DNA of 64,000 bases from Lampris incognitus (Eukaryota > Chordata > Actinopteri > Lampriformes > Lampridae): the NCBI RefSeq assembly GCF_029633865.1, contig NC_079216.1:22774947-22838946 (forward strand). Reading direction: 5' to 3'. The notes under the pieces were generated by a model, which worked only from the letters and a program-made list of their open reading frames with translations, did not search any database and was not told the DNA's origin. Numbering within the stretch: the first letter of the stretch is position 1; every line of letters begins with the position of its first letter. The position numbers and the translations under genes are program-made. Of the stretch, positions 14,181-23,088 are shown piece after piece.

Positions 14181-14503
14181 ACTTGTTTGTACAAACAAGC
14201 AGTTTTCAAGCAATTTGGAGAATTGTGAAAGCAAAGACACTGGTCTATACTTTGTAAAGCTGTGTTTATCTCCCGTTTAAAAAGTGGAATAACCTTTGCT
14301 GTTTTCATTCTGTCTGGAAAAATACCTGTACGAAAAGAAAGATTGAAAATATAGCTTAGAGGTTTGAATATACAGTCAACAGTGTTTTTCACTATATTCT
14401 TGTCAATCCCATCACTGTCAGATGATGTCTTGTTTTGGGATTTTGCTACCATCGATCTAATTTCATTTTCAGTCACCTCTCCTAGAAACATAGACTGTAC
14501 CAC
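14181..14503 (-). pseudogene. N-terminal RT fragment of a third LINE
   Basis: The complement encodes FLGEVTENEIRSMVAKSQNK, then GIDKNIVKNTVDCIF, FNLSFRTGIFPDRMKTAKVI and PLFK, then in another frame LLSQFSKLLENCLF. These are the first conserved blocks of a non-LTR reverse transcriptase. The sequence stops where it meets the neighbouring fragment near 14180, so this is a truncated copy. The clade is not resolved. Confidence 0.7.
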
Positions 14504-14880
14504 TTTACTTCCCCCATTCCAGCCACTTGCCCATCATTACGTTTTGTTTTGTTTTTGTTTTGTTTTGTTTTTTTTGGGGGGGGTTTAATGGAATTTGCAA
14601 GATATGCCCAAATTAATGGGATGTTTTCTCATCTGATGGATGAATATAATCTGGATACCCATTCATTTCCTATGGTGGTCGCTTTTGACCGGAACACCAC
14701 ATGTGTAACAAGGTTGACTAAAACACTCAAAATTCAGTGAAAGTGGTGATCATCACTTTTATATGTTCAAGTGCACGGTTTGGAGGATATCATAAGGCCT
14801 TGAGGCAATCAGGTGTAAAACACAATATTTATGAGTGCTTTAAGTTGTAAATCGGTCGGATTTGACCCGAACACGACATG
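14504..14880. other. No gene seen
   Basis: Contains a GTTTT-rich stretch (14540-14585) and motifs of the form TTTTGACC.GAACAC (near 14690 and 14860) of unknown nature. Confidence 0.4.
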
Positions 14881-14915
14881 TAATGTAATGTAATGTAATG
14901 TAATGTAATGTAATG
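14881..14915. repeat. (TAATG)n short tandem repeat
   Basis: Seven perfect TAATG units. Confidence 0.95.
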
Positions 14916-15380
14916 GGTACGGCAGCAGCCCAATCTCAAAAACCAAAGGCATTCCCTCAGACCCCTAGGCAGCTGCTATTTCTATTTTACTTTTGTCATT
15001 TGTCATGGCAATTATTTAATTCCACTCTGATATTAAATGAGGAGCAAGACAAAAATCTCTTCACACTTTAATATAATATGTTCAATGAAAAGTCGCACAA
15101 GCCTAGATGCTTGAATGCGTGCCAATCAGTACAGTACTATCTCTCCTATAAGGCAGTTACCTGTTCCTACCCTCCTTATTTCATGTCCTCCAGCTCTCAT
15201 CCCACCAAGGCCATTTCTCCAATTACTGTGTACAGACCTGCTACACTCAGTGAGTCTCCTATACAGTCCTCTGCTATCAACCAACAGTTAACAATAAGGC
15301 CTTTATTTGTTCACATGGGGAAGACACTTTATAAGACCACCTTTACTCTGTTACACATTAACTTTAAGCACCTACCCAAG

Positions 15381-15448
15381 CAATGTAAAATAAAGTTAAA
15401 CATGGTATAGGTCATACGTGGTCAAAGACTAAAAGTAAGCAAACTTCA
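15381..15448 (+). repeat. Direct repeat copy 1 (partner at 60439-60506)
   Basis: The 68-bp block starts CAATGTAAAATAAAGTTAAA and ends AAGCAAACTTCA. By eye it matches 60439-60506 at 60 of 68 positions without a gap, in the same orientation. The two copies bracket the whole stack of nested elements. Confidence 0.8.
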
Positions 15449-15462
15449 CAGAAATTTGAATC

Positions 15463-15685
15463 AGTTCATCTGGACACAACGTTTATTGAGAGAAACGTTT
15501 CATCACTCATCCAAGTGACCTCTTCAGTCTCAACTGACTGCAGGTGTCCCCACCCTTACAAACAATACAGTGGCATAACGACCCAAACCAACGACCAGTT
15601 TCATATGCAAATGTGGGTGTGACCACTAACTAGCGTTTCAAAGGACATGTATCCTATTCAGCTGTTTGAGGAATAGTTGCAATCA
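15463..15685. repeat. Dispersed fish-type repeat, family unassigned
   Basis: Contains AGAGAAACGTTTCATCACTC then ATCCAAGTGACCTCTTCAGT, a motif related to the arms of the palindrome at 5207-5471. On the complement this would be the 3' end of a retroelement. It lies just upstream of the hAT start codon and may have displaced the hAT 5' terminus. Confidence 0.45.
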
Positions 15686-15697
15686 CAGGAGTGTACG

Positions 15698-16087
15698 ATG
15701 GCGACAGATGTACCCCCCAACACGATGGCGGAGGCACAACGAAAAAAGCAAGAAACTTATAATTTTCACGTAGAATGGGAACACGTTTTTTTGTTTACCA
15801 TAGTAGGTTAAAGGACAAATGATTTGCCTGGTTTGTCACCAGGCTGTAGTGCTCGCAAAAAAGGGTAACGTGGAGTGGCACCACAACACCATCCACCCCA
15901 AGTTCAAATACACACATTAAAAATGCCATCGGAAGTGTGTCACTTGGCCCAGACACTGTGACAAGAAGGGTGGAGTCGTTATCGGAGGACGTGAATCGAC
16001 AAGTGCTCAAGGATTTATGACTTTGTCCGTGCTTTTCGCTGCAATTTGACGAATCCCAGGTTATGAGAGACATGATCGCTGCCCAGG
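15698..16087 (+). pseudogene. hAT transposase (ZBED/GTF2IRD2-like), N-terminal part
   Basis: From the ATG at 15698 the frames read a BED-type zinc finger: FHVEWEHVFFF, ICLVCHQAVV (the Cys pair), then a Trp-His block with HHNTIHPKFK (the His pair). After an apparent internal deletion near 15915 it continues with AIGSVSLGPDTVTRRVESLS and then CFSLQFDES, ending near 16070. Stops (for example TGA in the KDL-stop-LCPC stretch) and frame changes make it a pseudogene. The next expected block (HTAQLMVFVRMAF) is found 37.8 kb away at about 53870, in the same orientation. Confidence 0.75.
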
Positions 16088-16416
16088 TGCCTATTTTGTG
16101 ACGTATACTTCCGTTGTGGGGGGAGTTCCGGTTTTATCGTGGTAATGGGTAGACGCTCCTGTGAACCGTCGTCACCAATTTGTGTAATAATCCGCTTTGC
16201 GGTGCTGACACAGAATGGGTGCCCAAACCATGACCTATATCACAACAGTGTCTGTCTGTAATGGATATGAAAATGTCTACTAAATGCACTGAATGGGAAA
16301 AGATAGTTAAAAATATCCACTAAACGTCCAGTTAAAATGGTTATAATTCATTGCTTTACAAAAAGATAGTCAGAAATGCACTCTGAGCTGCTAATCGGAT
16401 TATCTGCAATCCATTA
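16088..16416. other. Unassigned 330 bp between hAT fragment and G1 LTR
   Basis: No coding similarity seen. It lies between the end of the hAT fragment and the first base of the G1 LTR, so it belongs to neither as delimited. Confidence 0.4.
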
Positions 16417-16640
16417 TGTGGTATCTTGAACTAGATATACATGTTATACCACCAGGTCGCTAGAGGGCGCTCCTACCTCACCATTAGTTAGATGATACAG
16501 TATAACTGCAGAGTGCTAGACCAGTTCAGACTAGCCAGACAGTGATGCACGTGTAATAATGTTCCATGCTGCAAGACGTTCATTAAAAGAAAGTAAACAT
16601 TGATAAATGTGTGTTCACATGTTCATCAAAACCAAGATAT
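16417..16640 (+). repeat. G1 5' LTR, left part
   Basis: The LTR ends TATAACA once G2 is excised (last four bases at 21040-21043), followed by TTTATTGGCGACGAGGAGGG, a PBS-like leader. The left edge is either TGTGGTATC at 16417 or TGTTATACC at 16442. The second gives matching TGTTATA/TATAACA ends; the first is favoured by a 30-bp match at 52712-52741. Confidence 0.6.
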
Positions 16641-16818
16641 TGTGGTGACCCACATCTATATAACTAGAGACATTCACCTAAGAGAGAATGCACTTCCGCT
16701 TCCGGTCCAGAGAGTTCAGTGTCGTTGTCGAATATATGACATGTAAAGTTGGAGCTAGTAAACTACCTCGACTACGTCTACTCTCACGTCGCCTGTCTCG
16801 TTGTTTTCTAACTCCACA
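16641..16818 (+). repeat. G2 5' LTR
   Basis: Starts TGTGGTGACCC and ends CTCCACA. A TATATAA box lies at 16657-16663, very near the left end, so the U3 region is extremely short. Confidence 0.95.
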
Positions 16819-16819
16819 T

Positions 16820-16837
16820 TGGTGACCCCGACGTGAT
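16820..16837 (+). promoter_or_regulatory. G2 primer-binding site, tRNA-Trp type
   Basis: TGGTGACCCCGACGTGAT, one base after the LTR, is exactly complementary to the last 18 bases of vertebrate tRNA-Trp including CCA, the primer also used by avian leukosis-type retroviruses. Confidence 0.9.
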
Positions 16838-16855
16838 CGAACAACTAATACGAGT

Positions 16856-17605
16856 ATGTTTGACAACGACGACGCCGGTGCTAACAACATGGCTATTGCT
16901 AACGCTAGCATTTACACCGCTACTGTGAAGCTACCCGACTTTTGGCAGCATAATCCACGGCCGTGGTTTCAACATGTGGAAGCCCAGTTCCAGCTGAGAG
17001 GGATAACGCAGGATGCAACGCAGTACTTCCACGTAGTGGCGGCGTTAGACGCATCGACAACGGCGCGAGCAATGACACTGTTGGAAGCTCCGCCAGCTGC
17101 TGGCAAGTACGATGCTATAAAGACATTCCTCCTGAAACTATTTGAACTGTCGGAGCTGGAGAAGGCAGACCGTTTACTGTCCCCGAATGGCCTCGGCGAC
17201 GGCAAACCGTCTGATTTAATGGAAAAAATGCTGTCTGTGCTGGGATCGGCTGATCCGGCCTTTCTTTTCACACACATTTTTCTGAGGCAGCTCCCCGCAC
17301 CTGTACGCACAGCACTGGCCAGTTCTCCTCTCGCCGCCTCCAAGGACTACCGTTCTCTGGCTGCTGAAGCAGACAGGGTTTTCCTGGCCAACCGGCAACA
17401 GTTTGTGCATGCCCTGCTACCCCACCAGACCGCCCCACCACCACCTGTGTACGACTATATGGACACCGCGGCTGCGGTGACAGCCCGCCGCCAACCTGAC
17501 GACGGGCTCTGTTATTACCATGCCAGGTTTGGGGCAAAAGCAAAACGGTGTCGCAAACCCTGCAGTTACAGGGTTCAGGGAAACGCCAAGGCCGGCGCTT
17601 GTTAA
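16856..17605 (+). CDS. G2 Gag
   Basis: The 249-residue frame starts at the first ATG after the PBS. The N-terminal part (residues about 20-180, with [19 protein letters not shown] and later [13 protein letters not shown]) matches the capsid-like Gag fold of Gypsy elements. The C-terminus has [18 protein letters not shown], a Cys/His cluster of the CX2-type seen in place of a canonical CCHC knuckle in this Gypsy group. The frame stops at TAA 17603-17605, shortly after the frameshift heptamer. Gag would assemble the retrotransposon particle in the cytoplasm. Confidence 0.88.
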   Translation: MFDNDDAGANNMAIANASIYTATVKLPDFWQHNPRPWFQHVEAQFQLRGITQDATQYFHVVAALDASTTARAMTLLEAPPAAGKYDAIKTFLLKLFELSELEKADRLLSPNGLGDGKPSDLMEKMLSVLGSADPAFLFTHIFLRQLPAPVRTALASSPLAASKDYRSLAAEADRVFLANRQQFVHALLPHQTAPPPPVYDYMDTAAAVTARRQPDDGLCYYHARFGAKAKRCRKPCSYRVQGNAKAGAC

Positions 17606-17623
17606 CGGCTATGGGCGCCGGCC
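17578..17623 (+). promoter_or_regulatory. G2 -1 ribosomal frameshift signal
   Basis: The heptamer GGGAAAC (17578-17584) is read G GGA AAC in the gag frame, the canonical X XXY YYZ arrangement. Five bases downstream, GGCCGGCGC (17590-17598) pairs perfectly with GCGCCGGCC (17615-17623) around a 16-base loop. Pol lies in the -1 frame and the gag stop is at 17603. Heptamer, spacing, stem and frame all agree with programmed -1 frameshifting. Confidence 0.9.
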
Positions 17624-20600
17624 GTGACTGCAAGCTGTTGTTCATCAGAGACTCCTTGTCGGGCCGGCGGCTGCTGGTTGACTCTGGCGCTCAACGCAGC
17701 ATACTACCAGCACAAGCTGTGGACACGATGACCGACAGTCACGGCCCCCAGATGGACGCCGCCAACGGCACGTCCATTCGGACGTACGGTATCAGACATG
17801 TGGACGTGTGTTTTGGCGGCCGACGTTTCGGCTGGGACTTTGTGATGGCTGCTGTATCCACCCCGCTCCTAGGTGCGGATTTCCTCTGTGCTTTCAACCT
17901 GCTGGTGGATGTTAAAAACTGTCGCGTGATTGATGCCGTCTCTTTTGCGTCATACCCCTGCACGCTTGGGGGCGCTGGAGCGCTGTGCCTCGCTAACACA
18001 CTCTCCACCGGGGATCCATATCAACGCCTGCTCGCAAATTTCCCCGAGCTCACCACACCCACCTTCTCCTCGGCGGTGGCCAAGCACGGCGTGGAACATC
18101 ATATCACCACAGTGGGTCCCCCAGTTTACGCCCGGGCCCGACGCCTCGACTCGGCCAAGCTCGCAATAGCCAGGGAGGAGTTTTCGACTATGGAGCGCCT
18201 CGGCATTGTCCGCCGTTCTGACAGCCCGTGGGCTTCCCCTCTTCACATGGTTACTAAGGCCAACGGGGGTTGGCGCCCGTGCGGGGACTACCGTCGCCTA
18301 AACAATGCCACGACCCCCGACCGGTACCCCATACCGCACATACAAGATTTCTCTACCCACCTGGCGGGCGCTGCCATCTATTCCAAAATCGACTTAGTGC
18401 GGGGGTATCACCAAGTGCCGGTCCACCCACTGGATGTCCCAAAAACGGCTGTCATCACACCCTTTGGGCTCTTTGAGTTTTTACGTATGCCTTTCGGCCT
18501 TAAAGGGGCGGCGCAGACGTTTCAGCGCCTTATGGATTCTGTGCTCCGCGACATGCCATTTTTGTTTGTGTACTTAGACGACATCCTCGTGGCCAGCGCG
18601 TCGGCGGAGGAACACATGACGCACCTCAGACAGCTTTTTGACAGGCTCAGCGAACACGGCCTCATCATCAACCCAGCTAAGTGTCAGTTCGGGGAGTCGT
18701 CCATCACCTTCCTCGGGCACCACATCACTCCACAGGGGGCCGTTCCCCTCCCTGCCAGGGTTGAGGCTGTCACCATGTTCCCCCGCCCCCGCACTGTACA
18801 GTCGCTGCAGGAATTCCTGGGCATGGTGAACTTTTATAACCGTTTCCTGCCCCGTGCCGCCCACATCATGCGTCCCCTGTATGAGGCCCTGCGGGGTAAG
18901 AAGTCTAAGGACGAGCTGCACTGGTCTTCGGGGATGGACGAGGCTTTTGTGGCCGCCAAGACCGCGCTGGCCAACGCTGCGCTGCTAGCTCACCCGTCGC
19001 CTGCCGCCCCCATAGCCCTTACAACGGATGCCTCCGACTACGCCGTGGGGGCCGTGTGTGAGCAGTGGGTGGGGGGGGGCTGGCAGCCGTTGGCGTTCTT
19101 CAGTAAACAACTCCGTGAGAGCGAGCGCAAATACAGCACCTTTGATAGGGAACTACTGGGTCTCTTCCTCGCAACCAGACACTTTAGGTTCCTATTGGAG
19201 GGCCGACAGTTCACCGCTTTCGTGGACCACAAACCGCTGACGTTCTGTATGGCCAAAACCTCAGAACCGTGGTCTGGGCGTCAGCAGCGTCATCTCGCGG
19301 CGGTTTCCGAGTTTACCACGGACATACAACACGTGTCGGGCAAGGATAACTCCGTCGCCGACTGCCTTTCACGGGCGGTTGTTAACGCCGTTCACTTGGG
19401 ACTCGACTACGCCACTATGGCAGCGGACCAAGCCAAGGACGCGACCGTTCAAGACTACCGGTCGACCCCTACGGCGCTACGGCTGGAGGACGTGACGTTC
19501 GACGCGGCCAACACCACCCTCCTCTGTGACATCTCCACCGGTCAACCGCGCCCCCTGGTGCCTACTTCCTGGCGGCGCCGAGTTTTCGACACCGTCCACG
19601 GCCTTTCCCACCCGGGAGTGAAGGCCTCGACCAAATTGGTGAGCGTCAAGTTTGTTTGGCCTGGGCTCCGTAAGGATGTTAGAGCCTGGGCCGGCTCTTG
19701 TGTGGTGTGCCAACGCGCCAAGGTGCACCGCCATACCAAGGCCCCTTTAGCGCTGTTTGTGGTTCCAGAGAGGCGGTTTGACCACGTCAATGTTGACCTG
19801 GTGGGTCCCCTGCCCCCCTCCCGTGGTTATACGTTCCTCCTCACTATTGTGGACAGGGCCACCAGGTGGCCAGAGGCTATTCCCTTGTCCTCCACGACGG
19901 CAGCAGAGGTAGCACGGGCGTTCATCGGCTGCTGGGTGGCCCGTTTCGGCACACCGGGTGACATCACGAGCGACCGGGGCTCCCAGTTTACCTCGGAGCT
20001 CTGGACGGCGGTCGCTGAGCACCTGGGGATGAAGATCCACCGCACTACGGCGTACAACCCGCAGAGCAACGGACTTTGTGAGCGGTTCCATCGGGACATG
20101 AAAGCCGCTCTGCGGGCAAGCCTCACTGGCTGCGACTGGATGGACCGGCTCCCATGGGTCATGCTCGGCCTGCGTTCGGCCCCGAAGGAAGACCTCCAGA
20201 CCTCCTCCGCTGAGCTGGTGTATGGCCAGCCCCTGCGAGTTCCGGGGGAGTTTCTTCCGGATGCTACGACTCCCTGGTCGGCCGCCTCTCACCTCAGTGC
20301 GTCCCGGAGCGCTGCCGGTGCCTTCGCTCCCGTTCCGATGTCTCAACACTGCCTCCCCCGGTCCTACGTCCCCAAGGATCTGCCATCGGCGAGGTACGTC
20401 TTCATTAGGCACGACAGCCATCGGTCCCCGCTGCAGCCCCCATACGACGGGCCCTTCCGCGTCCTGGAGGCGGGGGATAAGAACTTTGTGGTGGACATGG
20501 GGGGCAGGCCGGAGCGGGTCGCTATAGACCGTCTCAAGCCTGCTCACTTGGACATTGGGGAGCCAATGCAATTGGCCCTACCCCCGCGGCGGGGACGCCC

Positions 20601-20748
20601 TCCTAGGTCGGCCCCGGCACCTGCCTCTGTTCCTGCTTCGGCCCCGCCTATGGCCCGGGTTTCGGCCCCATCTGTTTCCCCTCCTGTGAAGCGCAGCCGT
20701 TATGGCCGCAGGGTCCACCCCCCGACTCGTCACTTGTTTTCCCCGTGA
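17585..20748 (+). CDS. G2 Pol (protease, RT, RNase H, integrase)
   Basis: The open frame extends from 17548, but translation should enter by -1 frameshift at 17584. Order: aspartic protease ([15 protein letters not shown]), reverse transcriptase with YLDD at 18571-18582, RNase H ([12 protein letters not shown] and the DHKPL block), integrase with an HHCC zinc finger ([13 protein letters not shown] ... CVVCQRAK), and a DDE core ([33 protein letters not shown]). About 1,050 residues, uninterrupted, ending 110 bp before the 3' LTR. No chromodomain or env is present. Confidence 0.95.
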
Positions 20749-20857
20749 CTTTGCACTATGTCATTGACTGTTCTGTTGTAGAGTCTATTTTTATGTTCAT
20801 GAGTTGCGCTTTTGCTGTTTTGCATTGTTTTGTGTAGGTGAATTCTGGGGGGGCCTG

Positions 20858-21035
20858 TGTGGTGACCCACATCTATATAACTAGAGACATTCACCTAAGA
20901 GAGAATGCACTTCCGCTTCCGGTCCAGAGAGTTCAGTGTCGTTGTCGAATATATGACATGTAAAGTTGGAGCTAGTAAACTACCTCGACTACGTCTACTC
21001 TCACTTCTCCTGTCTCGTTGTTTTCTAACTCCACA
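20858..21035 (+). repeat. G2 3' LTR
   Basis: Same length as the 5' LTR; the only differences seen are two G/T changes in the CACGTCGCC versus CACTTCTCC stretch. The G-rich run GGGGGGG at 20847-20853 lies just upstream. Confidence 0.95.
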
Positions 21036-21143
21036 ATATAACATTTATTGGCGACGAGGAGGGGATGGGAACATACATGAGGACGTTTGCAGATGGTTTT
21101 GTGGCCTAGAAGAGAGGGAAAGTAAGCTAGCTAAAGAGAAAGC

Positions 21144-21763
21144 ATGGCTACCGCGACGATTGGCACGCTGGCGGCGTTTGATGCGCAAAATCAGACGTGG
21201 GAAGAGTATTGTGAAATACTAGATCAGTTTTTTGCGGCCAATGTGATTGACGATGGAGATAGACAGAGAGCTATACTCATAAGTGTCGTCGGGGCATCGA
21301 CATACAGTCTGATGCGTAGCCTCCTGAGCCCAGCGAAGCCGAAAGACAAGACCTACCAGCAACTTGTAATTCTGATGAAGAATCACTTTGATCCAAAGCC
21401 AAGCGAAATAGTGCAGAGGTACAAGTTTGACTCGCGCAACCGCAAGTCTGATGAAGCAGTGATGGACTATGTAGCGGAGCTGCGCCGGCTCGCACACGAT
21501 TGCAACTACGGTGACACCTTACAGCAACGGCTGAGACATCGGATCGTCTGCGGAATCAACGATGACCGGATACAGAGACGTCTCCTGTCAGAAGCGGATC
21601 TACCTTTGAAAAAGCCCTGTCCATTGCCATGGCAGCGGAGACAGCAAACAAGAATGCTCAAGATTTGCAAAACCCAAAGGGAACAGAGAAGTGAATGCAT
21701 GTACAGAAAGGCACACAGGAGGCTCAGACTTCCAAAGAGACTAATAGTAGAGTGTTTATAGAT
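21144..21763 (+). pseudogene. G1 Gag remnant
   Basis: The ATG at 21144 opens MATATIGTLAAFDAQNQTWE, followed by CEILDQFFAANVIDD and later YVAELRRLAHDCNYGDTLQQ, the standard Gag of Gypsy elements of the kind often named K02A2.6-like. The frame shifts near 21600 and stops at 21761. The zinc knuckle that should follow is in another frame at 21814-21855 (CHACGKVGHIAKAC, CX2CX4HX4C). Confidence 0.8.
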
Positions 21764-22368
21764 GTAAGGGAATCAGACATACAGCAGCTGAATGTAAGTT
21801 TAAGAAGGAGAAATGTCATGCTTGTGGTAAAGTAGGGCATATTGCCAAAGCCTGTCGTAATAAGCATAGACATAATCAGAGTAGCAAAGGGCCCATTGAT
21901 AAGAAAGAAAAGAAGCAGAGCTCACACCGCCGTTCTCATAAGGTACAGGAGAACCAGAGTCAGTGTAGTGATAGCTCAGAAGAAGACACATACACAGAGA
22001 CCTCATACAGAATGACTTTCAGGTTAGGAAAGATGAGTGAGTTGCACTTGAGAAAAGTAGACCCTTACTTGGTGAATATGAAAGTGAATGGTAGAGAAGT
22101 TAGCTTTGAGATAGATACAGGCTGCAGACTTACGGTAGTAAATGAACACACCTTCCAGATGATATGTAAAGAGAAAAGTAGTCTATCTCTTGAGCCAGTC
22201 AAAATCAAGTTAGAGACTTATACAGGCGACCCAGTCAAGGTGATAGGGGCAGCACAGGTGAAGGTAGTGTACCAGCAGCAAAGACAGAAGCTACCGCTCA
22301 TAGTAGTGAAAGGAAAGGGTCACAACCTGCTAGGTAGGGGCTGGTTGGAGGAGATACAGCTCAAGTGA
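21764..22368 (+). pseudogene. G1 nucleocapsid knuckle and protease remnant
   Basis: Begins with the CCHC knuckle, then a Ser/His/Gln-rich linker. From 22012, VNMKVNGREVSFEIDTGCRL is an aspartic protease with the catalytic D-T-G and a Cys where Ala/Ser is usual. GHNLLGRGWLEEIQL is the protease C-terminal block (LLGRxWL). A TGA follows at 22366, before the RT. Confidence 0.8.
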
Positions 22369-22600
22369 AAAGAAATAAAGAGCAGCCACAAAGCAAGAGA
22401 GCTGAAACACATGAAAGCGACAGAGAACGCCCCACAGACAGTAAAGAAGACAACACTACAGCAAGTGTTAGGTAATCACGAAGCTTACCGTAGACACTGT
22501 CTCCTCACTCGAACAGTATCCAATTCCTAGAGTAGAAGATCTCTTCACAGCACTATCCGGGGGTAAACAGTTCTCTAAATGAGATACGAATCATGCCTAT
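22369..22600 (+). pseudogene. G1 RT start, cut by the R4/G3 insertion
   Basis: A damaged stretch leads into LEQYPIPRVEDLFTALSGGK and QFSK, the first RT blocks of Gypsy elements, then a stop and a degraded DxxHAY motif near 22590. Similarity ends at about 22600 near a 22-bp palindrome (22601-22622), and the matching continuation is at about 30640. Confidence 0.75.
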
Positions 22601-22624
22601 TGTGGCATGATTCATATCATGCCA

Positions 22625-23072
22625 CGATTTCCACGGCTCCCCGCGTCTCCCTCGTCCCCAGCGAGCTTCACGTTTCTCCCCGGACCTCTCCTGCGATCTC
22701 CCCCCTTGTCCCTCTATCTGGACCCCTCCTTTCGGACTCGACTTCCCGGATCTCGGACCTGGACTTTCTCGGACAACCCCTCTTGGATCACGGACTGGAC
22801 TTTCTCGCCAGGTGCACGCACATTTTTTCAACACCTCCTGGTCATTTACATACCGCACCACACATTGGCTAAAAACACTCACACATAGTTATACACACAA
22901 ACCACGGGACACCACACATAGTTTATTCACACATCCCACTAACAGAACGCCTTTTTTCACCATACATTTCCCTCCCACAATAAAACCTCCCTTTGTAGAT
23001 TTTGAAGTCATCTCGTGTCTGTCTGTCTTGGGTTTCGCCACACGGGTCAGGTTCTGGTGCGCGAGCATAACA
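22625..23072 (+). repeat. G3 5' LTR, 5'-truncated
   Basis: Matches 27887-28321 of the 3' LTR with small indels (an extra CCGCGTCTC near 22641). Ends GCGAGCATAACA, followed by GAACGTCGAAGCC ahead of the gag ATG. Elements of this group are known to use self-priming rather than a tRNA; here that is inference. Confidence 0.85.
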
Positions 23073-23088
23073 GAACGTCGAAGCCATT

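Larger units (their letters stand above)
16641..21035 (+). mobile_element. Gypsy G2, full-length, inserted in the G1 5' LTR
   Basis: Two 178-bp LTRs (16641-16818, 20858-21035) differ at two positions by eye. The 4-bp duplication ATAT flanks the element (16637-16640, 21036-21039). The PBS follows the 5' LTR after one base, and a G-rich run precedes the 3' LTR. Gag and pol occupy different frames joined by a -1 frameshift site. No stop or frameshift damage is seen in either, so the copy is young. Confidence 0.95.

Noticed and set aside
15078..15410. 110-codon plus-strand ORF
   Set aside because: No recognisable motif; ends in repeat sequence.
19747..20571. 274-codon minus-strand ORF
   Set aside because: Antisense shadow of the GC-rich G2 integrase; no family similarity.
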